Shown in pieces: positions 58,177 through 64,000 of a DNA stretch of 64,000 bases. The position numbers and the translations under genes are program-made. Below the pieces are notes generated by a model, which saw only the letters and a list, made by a program, of their open reading frames with translations, ran no database searches and was not told where the DNA came from. Positions within the stretch are counted from its first letter, which is position 1, and each line of letters begins with the position of its first letter. The DNA is from Gemmataceae bacterium (GTDB lineage: Bacteria; Planctomycetota; Planctomycetia; Gemmatales; Gemmataceae), in contig JALHPZ010000002.1 in assembly GCA_022842245.1 (NCBI GenBank), positions 232,085 to 296,084 of the forward strand, written 5' to 3'.

Positions 58177-58264
58177 GGCGTGTCGCTCGCGTTCCGCTCC
58201 CCGACCACGGGGCGTGTCGGTGCCGTTCCGGTCGAGGCGCGGTGGCGTGTCGCTCGCGTTCCGC
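58177..58264 (+). repeat. Three iteron-like direct repeats (candidate oriV)
   Basis: Three direct copies of about 21 bp: GGCGTGTCGCTCGCGTTCCGC at 58177-58197 and 58244-58264 in identical form (one copy is given here as GGCGTGTCG...GTTCCGC), and a diverged copy at 58211-58231. Their starts are 34 and 33 bp apart, about three helical turns. They lie 150-240 bp from the stop of the RepA-like gene, with an A/T-richer stretch at 58370-58410. These are the usual features of an iteron origin. Confidence 0.7.
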
Positions 58265-58276
58265 CAGGAGACCGAA

Positions 58277-58289
58277 TTGCCCGTGGCAA
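58277..58289. repeat. Palindrome TTGCC-N3-GGCAA, copy 1
   Basis: TTGCC CGT GGCAA is a 5-3-5 palindrome 13 bp after the last iteron. The same palindrome with the complementary centre occurs before parA. It may be a ParB or Rep binding site. Confidence 0.6.
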
Positions 58290-58414
58290 CTTTCCGATAA
58301 GCAATTGGAAACACTCCTCTTCCGCACCCGCCGTTCCCCCGCAGGCCAAGCGGCAAAGAAATCCAGATCAAAGATCACTGGAAACAAAGGGCAAGGATTG
58401 CTTTTGAGTGAGCG

Positions 58415-59785
58415 TTACGGCTTCCGGAGGCGGAGGATGTCGGCGAGCGTCGGGATGGGATGAGCCGCAGCCCCCGGTTCGTCCGTGGGCCGCGCGAACG
58501 CCGCGTCCGCGATGCGGCGGAGGACAGCCGCCGACTCGTCGGACCGAGCCGGACTCCCCGTTCCGGCGAACGGCCCATTGGCCCGCGGCGGGGTGCCGTC
58601 CCGCTCCCGTCGCCGCAACTCGTGCCACCAGTCGGGCGGCGTGCGGCCGGCGGTCGCCGCGTGGCGGAGGTTGTCCACCAGGAACGCTTGCGGGCTGCGG
58701 GTGAAGAACGACCGGCCGAACCGCTCGCGGGCGGCCGCGGTGATGTCGATCCACTCCCGCACCAGGGGCCGCGGATACTTTTTCAGCAACCGCCGGGCGG
58801 CGACCGCATCGAAACCGAGGGAGACCAGTCCGTCCGCGAGCGGCGAGTCCGCCGCAACCCGTGCCGGCGGTGGGGAGGCGCGGAGGAACCGCGGGCCGCG
58901 GGTGAGGACGACCGACCCCGACCCGTCGGCCGCGGCCCGCGGCTCGAACGCCGGGCTGTCGGCCAGGACGCCGGCGGCGACGAGGGTGGCGATGACCCGC
59001 TGGAGCTTCTGCCGCCGGTGCCGGGGGGCCAGGGTGGGGGAGAAGCCGAGGACATCGACGGCCAGGTGATCGACCGGGAACCGGGGGGTGGTGTCCCGCC
59101 GGTCGAAGATTTTGCTGACCAACAGGAACAGCCGTCGGGCGGCCGGGTCGAGTTCCCGGTAGGTGTCCAGGTCGAACCGGAACTGCCCGCCGAGTGGCCG
59201 CACCAGGTCGAAGAAGATCGGGTCCCAGACGATCCGCCAGGCCCGCGAACTCCCCGGGTCGAGCGGCAGGCTGTAGCTCAGGAAGCCGAACCGCACCCGC
59301 CGGTGTTCGCCCCGGACCGGGTCGTAGAAGGCGTCGCTCGCGTAGCTCACCTGGGCGAGCCGGTCGAGGGCGGCGGCGAACTGCTGGTACTGCCGACCGC
59401 CGCGGTTGGCGTGCGGGTCGATGAGGCCGAGTCGCCGCAGGCAAAAATGCGGGGTCGCGTGGAACTCGGTGTCGGCCGGACCGTCCCCGGCGGCGGCGGC
59501 CATGTCCGCGAAGGTGAGGGCCAGCAACCCCCAGAGGTAGAACTCGTCGGCCGGCGACAGGCCGCCGGGGCAGGTGACCCGGACAGTCGCTTTTCGCCGG
59601 TGCCGGTTGCGGTCGGAGTAAAAGTAGCCGGTCTCGAACACGAGGTTGTCCCGCAACGACCGGCCGGTGTCGAGCGGGCACAGGGCGTGTTCGACCAGCG
59701 TCAACTGCCCGAGGCCGACCGCGGAGGGCGCGGCCCGTTCCGCTCGGGCAGTCGTGTTCGCGCGGGGGGGCGGTGTCGGGGCCAT
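58415..59785 (-). CDS. RepA-like plasmid replication initiator
   Basis: A 456-residue protein resembling replication initiator protein A (RPA family). Features are LVEHALCPLDTGRSLRDNLVFET, the winged-helix part RGGRQYQQFAAALDRLAQVSY, WRIVWDPIFFDLVRPLGGQFRF and the RepA-like DLDTYRELDPAARRLFLLVSKIF. It should bind the repeats at 58177-58264 and open the origin. The last 100 residues (FARPTDEPGAAAHP) are less conserved. It diverges from parA, 200 bp away. The start ATG has no strong ribosome-binding site. Confidence 0.82.
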   Translation of the reverse strand: MAPTPPPRANTTARAERAAPSAVGLGQLTLVEHALCPLDTGRSLRDNLVFETGYFYSDRNRHRRKATVRVTCPGGLSPADEFYLWGLLALTFADMAAAAGDGPADTEFHATPHFCLRRLGLIDPHANRGGRQYQQFAAALDRLAQVSYASDAFYDPVRGEHRRVRFGFLSYSLPLDPGSSRAWRIVWDPIFFDLVRPLGGQFRFDLDTYRELDPAARRLFLLVSKIFDRRDTTPRFPVDHLAVDVLGFSPTLAPRHRRQKLQRVIATLVAAGVLADSPAFEPRAAADGSGSVVLTRGPRFLRASPPPARVAADSPLADGLVSLGFDAVAARRLLKKYPRPLVREWIDITAAARERFGRSFFTRSPQAFLVDNLRHAATAGRTPPDWWHELRRRERDGTPPRANGPFAGTGSPARSDESAAVLRRIADAAFARPTDEPGAAAHPIPTLADILRLRKP

Positions 59786-59944
59786 GCGTTGCCGGGTCCG
59801 GTTCGTGTTTCCTCGTGCGATTGAGGTAACACACCCCGGCGGATTCCGACACCCCTCGGAGTCGTGGCTCGCACACGTTTTCCTTGACGGCCCGCCCCCG
59901 CGCGTGGGAGCGTTCCCCCAGTTGTATCCGCGGGTTGGCCGGGA

Positions 59945-59959
59945 ATTGCCACGGGCAAT
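59945..59959. repeat. Palindrome ATTGCC-ACG-GGCAAT before parA, copy 2
   Basis: A perfect 6-3-6 palindrome 29 bp upstream of the parA start and between the rep and par genes. It is the reverse complement form of the site at 58277-58289. A third, imperfect copy (TTGCCACGGGCGA, 61697-61709) lies within the end of parB. These are candidates for parS. Confidence 0.65.
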
Positions 59960-59987
59960 CCGGCCTCCGCGAAGTCACCGGAGGAAC

Positions 59988-60815
59988 ATGCCAACGACGA
60001 CGGTCTGCTTCATCAACCAGAAGGGCGGGTGCGGGAAATCCAGCTCGACCTATCACCTCGGCGGGGCGCTCGCCGCGGCCGGTCGCCACACCCTGCTCGT
60101 CGATTGCGACCCGCAGGGGTCGCTCAGCCAGGCGTTCTTCGGGTCGGCCGCGGTCGAGACCCTGCCGGCGCGGGACACGCTGGCGGCCGTGTTCGACCCC
60201 GCCGCCGTGCTGGACAGCCCGGCGCGGCTGGCCGTGCCGACCGGGTTCGAGCGGTTGAGCATCGTCCGGGCGAACCAGTCGTTGGCCCCGTACAACCGCC
60301 CGGAGCCGGACCGCGAGGGGCTGAACCAGTTCCTGCTCCGCGACGCCCTCGCCGATGTCCCCGGCTACGACCTCGTCCTGATCGACTGCCCGCCGAACCT
60401 CTACCTCGCCAGTTGGAGCGCCATGCTGGCGTCCGACCACGTCGTCATCCCGGTGCCGCCCGAGGACTTCGGGGCGCAGGGCTTGCGGGTCGTCCACCAG
60501 GCGCTGGCCCACGCCGCTCGGCTGAACCCGCGGCTCGGCCTCGCCGGCCATCTGGTGACCCGCTACGACGGCCGCCTGCTCGTCCACCGGGCATACGAAC
60601 AGAAACTGAGGGCACTCTACCGCGACACGGTGTTCGATGCGGTCGTGCCCGAGGCGTCGGCGTTCAAGGTGGCGCTCGCCTGCCGCACCCCGGTGTCGCA
60701 CCACGCGCCGGGGTCGAAGGCGGCGCGGGTCGTGGCCGCGGTCGGTGAGGAACTGCTGGCCAGGACCGCCGGCGGCGTTCAGAAGGACGGTATGAAGCAG
60801 ACGAGTGTGGGGTAG
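59988..60815 (+). CDS. parA: ParA-family partition ATPase
   Basis: A 275-residue Walker-type ATPase. The deviant Walker A is NQKGGCGKSS (10-19), A' is VDCDPQGSLSQAF (38-50) and Walker B is LVLIDCPPN. It drives plasmid segregation by ATP-dependent DNA binding and interaction with ParB. It lacks the long N-terminal HTH of type Ia ParA, so it is type Ib/chromosomal-like in size. The ATG at 59988 has GGAGGAAC immediately upstream. parB follows 2 bp later. Confidence 0.95.
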   Translation: MPTTTVCFINQKGGCGKSSSTYHLGGALAAAGRHTLLVDCDPQGSLSQAFFGSAAVETLPARDTLAAVFDPAAVLDSPARLAVPTGFERLSIVRANQSLAPYNRPEPDREGLNQFLLRDALADVPGYDLVLIDCPPNLYLASWSAMLASDHVVIPVPPEDFGAQGLRVVHQALAHAARLNPRLGLAGHLVTRYDGRLLVHRAYEQKLRALYRDTVFDAVVPEASAFKVALACRTPVSHHAPGSKAARVVAAVGEELLARTAGGVQKDGMKQTSVG

Positions 60816-60817
60816 TA

Positions 60818-61738
60818 ATGGCCAGGATCGGAGACATGCTCGAACGGGTCGGCGGCAACCTCAATGATTCGATGGGGGTCCGTGACACCGACCTCCGCCC
60901 GACACTCTCCCCGGTGCCGGACCCGAAGGATGTCGGCCGCCGGCCACTCCGCAGCGTCGGCCGGGTGGACGTGAGCCAGGTGGTGCCCGACCCCGACCAG
61001 CCACGGTCCGAGTTCTCGGACGACGCCCTCGACCGGTTGGCCGCGAGCATCCGCGACCACGGGCAACTCGCCCCCATCCGGGTCCGCTGGTCCGCCGGCC
61101 TCGGCAAGTGGGTGATCATCGCCGGCGAGCGCCGCTGGCGGGCGACCCGTCGGGCCGGGCTGGCGGCCATCGACTGCGTGTTCGTGGAGGGCGAACTCTC
61201 CCGCGGGGAACTCCTGTCCCAGCAGTTGATCGAGAACCTACTCCGCGAGGACTTGCGGCCGGTCGAGGAGGCGAAGGCGTTCCGGGAACTGATCGCCCTC
61301 AACGGTTGGACCGGCAAGCAACTCGCTGCCGCGCTCCGCGTACCGCCGTCGAAGGTCTCCCGCACGCTCGCCCTCTTGGAACTGCCGGACGACTTGCAGG
61401 GGCGGGTCGAGGCCGGCGACCTGCCGGCTCGGGCGGCCTACGAGATCTCCAAACTCGCGGACGACGCCCAACGCCGGAACATGGCGGACGCGGTCCAAGA
61501 CTGCGGGCTGACGGTCGAGGACACCCGCGACGCGGTCAGCCGTCGCCAGGGACGGGTGGCGGGAAAATCGCGGGGGACGCGACAAAAACTGACCGCACCC
61601 GGCGGTATCCACATCACCGTGTCGGCAGCACGGCCGGTGTCGGATGCCGAGATCGAGGCCGCGCTCGTTCACGCGGTCGAGTCAGTTCGCTCCCGATTGC
61701 CACGGGCGACCGCAGGCCGCACACCAGACCCAGGTTAG
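60818..61738 (+). CDS. parB: ParB-family partition protein
   Basis: A 306-residue ParB. The N-terminal ParB/Spo0J domain has VVPDPDQPRSEFSDDALDRLAASI, WVIIAGERRWRATRRAGL (CTP-binding GERR box) and QQLIENLLREDLRPVEEAKAF. The HTH is TGKQLAAALRVPPSKVSRTLALLELP. The C-terminal dimerisation region is short. It binds a centromere-like site; the palindromes at 58277 and 59945 are candidates. It starts 2 bp after parA, so it is coupled. Confidence 0.95.
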   Translation: MARIGDMLERVGGNLNDSMGVRDTDLRPTLSPVPDPKDVGRRPLRSVGRVDVSQVVPDPDQPRSEFSDDALDRLAASIRDHGQLAPIRVRWSAGLGKWVIIAGERRWRATRRAGLAAIDCVFVEGELSRGELLSQQLIENLLREDLRPVEEAKAFRELIALNGWTGKQLAAALRVPPSKVSRTLALLELPDDLQGRVEAGDLPARAAYEISKLADDAQRRNMADAVQDCGLTVEDTRDAVSRRQGRVAGKSRGTRQKLTAPGGIHITVSAARPVSDAEIEAALVHAVESVRSRLPRATAGRTPDPG

Positions 61739-62538
61739 ATTTCCGCATTCGCCCCTGAACGGTTTTTCTCGGACCTTCACCGCCCGTTATCGGTCGAAAC
61801 CGATCGTCGCATCCCGGCCGAATTCCGTCCGCCGATAGACGGCCCACCGGTGCCCGCCGTCGGCCGCCCGATTGCCGCGTGACTGTCGGCCGGACGAATC
61901 CCCAGCACCACCGAAGTGTTGACGGCCTCCGGCCGCCGGTGCGCCCGGCCGAGACCGTCTCGTCCGGTGTTGCATCCCACTGCCCCCTCCAAAACCGTCC
62001 GAGTGACGCCCCCCGGCCGGGCCGTCCTGCGGCTTCCCCACCTGTCCGCTCCGCAGTGTCGCCTCAAGCTCCAGTCGCTCCGCTCCTTCTCCAGCTTGAC
62101 CCGCCTCCGCTCCGCCCGCCCCCACGCCAACCCTGCGGGTCGGCGTCACCCGCCTCCGGCCGCCCCGCCCGGAGGTCGCCGTGTTTTCCCCGCGCCGCGG
62201 GGGAGATTCCACCCCACCCCGTCCGGCTCGCGCCGGACCCACTGGCGGACTCGGCCCGCCTCCGCCGCCCTCCGGCCCCACCTGTTCGCTCCGCTCCGTC
62301 GCCTCAAGGTCCGGTCGCTCCGCTCCCTCTCCACCTTGACCCGCCTCCGCTCCGCCCACCCAACCCCGCCGGCCTCCGGTCGGCTCCGGCGGTCCTCGGC
62401 GACGACTCGTTCCGGGCGGAGGAGCGGTTCGCCCCGTTGGGACTCATGAACCGCCCCTCCTCCCGGAACGATGTCTGGGGGCAGGGGTCACTAACCCGGT
62501 CCCGGGCCGACGCTCGGGGCCACGACACGCAGAGGAAC
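61739..62538. other. Non-coding region with direct repeats after parB
   Basis: About 800 bp without a credible gene. The plus strand is pyrimidine-rich (runs of CTCCGC). A 79-bp segment occurs twice (separate entry). GC-rich short inverted repeats are scattered. Long open frames here have no start signal or similarity and reflect base composition. A promoter for the gene at 62539 must be near the end. Confidence 0.5.
62041..62359. repeat. 79-bp direct repeat, two copies 240 bp apart
   Basis: 62041-62119 and 62281-62359 are the same sequence at 71 of 79 positions, starting CACCTG-T/C-CG and ending ACCCGCCTCCGCTCCGCCC. The offset is exactly 240 bp. Each copy contains several CGCTCCGCT units. 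This may be a planctomycete intergenic repeat family or part of a plasmid stability or transfer site. Confidence 0.8.
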
Positions 62539-63132
62539 ATGAAACACGACGAAAAACCCACCTACAACGGTTGGTCCAACTACGAAACCTGGGCCGTCAA
62601 CCTGTGGCTCTCCAACGAGGAGGGGAGCTACCGCTACTGGACGAACCGCACCCACGAACTCCTCGCCGAATGCGGGCACGATGACGCCGACCGCTCGGCG
62701 CTGGCGCGGCTCGCTGAGGAACTCAAGGAGTCGATTCACGAGTCCTGCGCGATCGAAAAAGCGAGCCTGGCCGCCGACCTGATGAACGCCGCCCTCGGCG
62801 AAGTCGATTGGTGCGAAATCGCCCAATCGATGATCGACGACGAAACCCCACCCGCCCCCACACCGTCGCCGCTCTTTCCGCTCGGCGTCGTCGTCGCCAC
62901 GCCGGGGGCGCTCGCCGAACTGGCGGACGAAGATCGCCGGGGCGCTCTCACCCGGCACGCCCGCGGCGACTGGGGCGACACCGGCCCCGAAGACTGGGCG
63001 GAGAACGAACTCTCGCTGAAGGAGGGGTTCCGGCTGATGTCCGTTTACCGAACGCCCGCCGGCGTCACCTTCTGGATCATCACCGAGGCCGACCGCAGCA
63101 GCACCGCGATCCTCTTGCCGAGCGAATACTAA
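62539..63132 (+). CDS. DUF7249-like plus plasmid-domain fusion protein
   Basis: A 197-residue protein in two parts. The N-terminal YNGWSNYETWAVNLWLSNEEG, RYW and SIHESC fit the DUF7249 type seen in plasmids and phages. The C-terminal 80 residues (VVATPGALAELA, RHARGDWGDTGPEDWA, LMSVYRTPAGVTFWIITEADRS, LLPSEY) match the stand-alone protein at 10027-10308. AGAGGAAC precedes the ATG. The function of neither part is known; such proteins often occur in conjugative elements. Confidence 0.8.
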   Translation: MKHDEKPTYNGWSNYETWAVNLWLSNEEGSYRYWTNRTHELLAECGHDDADRSALARLAEELKESIHESCAIEKASLAADLMNAALGEVDWCEIAQSMIDDETPPAPTPSPLFPLGVVVATPGALAELADEDRRGALTRHARGDWGDTGPEDWAENELSLKEGFRLMSVYRTPAGVTFWIITEADRSSTAILLPSEY

Positions 63133-63139
63133 CTGACCC

Positions 63140-63169
63140 CCGGCCCGGCGACCGCAAGGCACGGGCCGG
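63140..63169 (+). terminator. GC hairpin after the DUF7249-like gene
   Basis: CCGGCCCG (63140-63147) pairs with CGGGCCGG (63162-63169) across a 14-nt loop, 8 bp after the stop. There is no U-tract. It occurs in the same place as the hairpin after the paralogous gene at 10324-10346. Confidence 0.45.
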
Positions 63170-63192
63170 GCCGCAATTTGGAGACACGAATC

Positions 63193-63732
63193 ATGGAAAT
63201 AATATTCAACCCACTCTCAGAAGAGTCCGCCGTCCTCGTCACCGGCTACCCGCTGACCCGCGAGGAACTCCGCATCCTGGCCGCCCACTGGGTGACCGTT
63301 TACATGAACGCCAAAGCCGACGCCACCCTGATGAACTCGGTCAGCAGCTCCGACCTGCGGCTGTTTGAATACATCGTCGCCCGCTACAACTTGATGGAGC
63401 CGATCCTGGGCGACGCGGCAATGCGCGAGGCCGTCCGCGAGGCCGAGGGCCGCGTGCGAGACCGCATCGGCGACGAACTGTATGCCGCGTATCTGAAGGG
63501 GGAGTCACCACTCTGGGACCAGTTGGAAGCCGAATGGGCCGAGCAGGAGCCGACGCCCCGCCCGGCTTTCCCATGCGTGGTGTGCGGCGAGGACGTGACC
63601 GCGGACGACGAGGAGCCGACGTTTTGCGGCAGTGTTCATATCCGTTGCCTGCCCACACATCTGTCGGAGTGCGGTGTCTGCCGGTCTCACCCGCCGCTCG
63701 CCAGAAAAGTCGGCTCCGTCGAGCGGGCGTAG
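63193..63732 (+). CDS. Hypothetical protein with C-terminal zinc-ribbon-like Cys set
   Basis: A 179-residue protein. The N-terminal part is helical (PLTREELRILAAHWVTVYMNA, LFEYIVARYNLMEPIL). The C-terminus has FPCVVCGEDVTADDEEPTFCG, then HIRCLPTHLSECGVC, a likely zinc site. GGAG eight bases upstream sets the ATG at 63193; a TTG at 63178 is possible. It lies after the hairpin behind the DUF7249-like gene and probably shares its promoter. Function unknown. Confidence 0.65.
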   Translation: MEIIFNPLSEESAVLVTGYPLTREELRILAAHWVTVYMNAKADATLMNSVSSSDLRLFEYIVARYNLMEPILGDAAMREAVREAEGRVRDRIGDELYAAYLKGESPLWDQLEAEWAEQEPTPRPAFPCVVCGEDVTADDEEPTFCGSVHIRCLPTHLSECGVCRSHPPLARKVGSVERA

Positions 63733-63791
63733 CGGAAACGCCGGGTCGGGCGGCGGATGCCGCTCGGCTCGACTCGACCGTGTGAGGAAAC

Positions 63792-64000
63792 ATGCCGACG
63801 CGGCCTGACGGCCGCGTTTCGGTTCGCTGCCCGGAAGGGGATGGCCGGGCTGCACGGGAATCGGTGGACGACGGCCGCGGGCGGTTGCCGGCGGACGTCG
63901 GGTGTGTCAGAAAGGGACAGGCGGAACCGGAGCCGTTCCGGTTCCACCTGTCGTTTGGGGTCTGTTACATGCGGACCAGGTCAAGGAAACTCCTCAACCC
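63792..64000 (+). CDS. Possible partial gene at window end
   Basis: An open frame from an ATG preceded by GTGAGGAAAC runs off the end of the window (69 codons: MPTRPDGRVSVRCPEGDGR ... FRFHLSFGVCYMRTRS). No similarity was recognised and the codon pattern is only partly convincing. It may be the start of another accessory gene or chance. Confidence 0.3.
   Translation, partial: MPTRPDGRVSVRCPEGDGRAARESVDDGRGRLPADVGCVRKGQAEPEPFRFHLSFGVCYMRTRSRKLLN

Noticed and set aside
57926..58414. Complete group II intron
   Set aside because: No reverse transcriptase or maturase frame occurs, and upstream sequence is taken up by the iterons and the rep gene.
58368..60704. 778-codon minus-strand frame across rep and parA
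   Set aside because: It crosses both real genes and their divergent promoter region, with no recognisable domain; the RepA and ParA frames show clear motifs.
1..64000. CRISPR arrays, rRNA and tRNA genes
   Set aside because: No regularly spaced direct repeats with unique spacers and no rRNA or tRNA-like sequence were recognised by reading; a tRNAscan or CRISPR search would be needed for certainty.

Overview
This is a high-GC window of about 64 kb. Gene content points to a planctomycete, probably of the Gemmata group: the small exported Cys-rich proteins, the integrase beginning MAWLERHP and the plasmid-type DUF genes all have that flavour, although no rRNA is present to prove it. A RepA-like initiator next to iteron-like repeats, a ParA/ParB pair, two tyrosine recombinases, an orphan Dcm/Vsr pair and several plasmid-type DUF proteins (DUF6166, DUF932, DUF1419, DUF7249) indicate a plasmid or a plasmid-derived mobile element. 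Its cargo is mainly metal handling, above all copper.

Layout. 1-4.6 kb: HTH-dcm-vsr, a tyrosine integrase and a KptA-type tRNA 2'-phosphotransferase. 4.8-6.3 kb: a CsoR-like repressor with a MerC-like transporter, a thioredoxin-like protein and an exported protein with three CPxTGE/CCPLN repeats. 6.9-10.5 kb: plasmid accessory genes and a large palindrome. 10.5-15 kb: an ArsR-rhodanese regulator, cupin, methyltransferase, AhpD-like protein, second recombinase and HEAT-repeat protein. 15.2-20 kb: a csoR-copZ-copA-cupredoxin-tolC operon under a palindromic operator that also faces a divergent nuclease-like gene. 21.5-28.2 kb: methyltransferases, a GT39 glycosyltransferase and an FAD oxidoreductase, with an exported double-HMA protein among them. 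28.2-35.8 kb: a DUF6370 protein, a CusA-type RND pump and a double-length adaptor. 36-41.5 kb: metal-binding lipoproteins, a cytosolic Csp-type copper store and a second TolC. 41.5-53.8 kb: a long minus-strand block headed by a MerR regulator with a clear MerR-type promoter. It contains an exported Csp1-like store, a Met-rich Spy-like protein, a CBM48 protein, a membrane FAD/2Fe-2S reductase, a b-type membrane protein, a seven-haem cytochrome c, G6PDH, a LOG-family protein, a frameshifted lipoprotein and a multicopper oxidase. 54-56.1 kb: a membrane protein and a PLP enzyme. 56.1-58.4 kb: an unknown ORF with about 1 kb of strongly structured leader, a group II intron domain V/VI-like remnant and the iterons. 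58.4-63.8 kb: rep, parA, parB, repeats and backbone genes.

How it fits together (inference). The CsoR operon would export cytosolic Cu(I). The RND/TolC pumps would clear the periplasm. Csp proteins, Met-rich, Cys-rich and HGG/YHS lipoproteins would buffer metal, and the multicopper oxidase would oxidise Cu(I). The reductase, b-type protein and multihaem cytochrome together could carry electrons from NAD(P)H across the inner membrane, with the adjacent G6PDH gene as a possible NADPH source. The least explained parts are that redox block, Cys-rich insertions in two sugar-related proteins, and the structured-RNA/ORF element near 57 kb.
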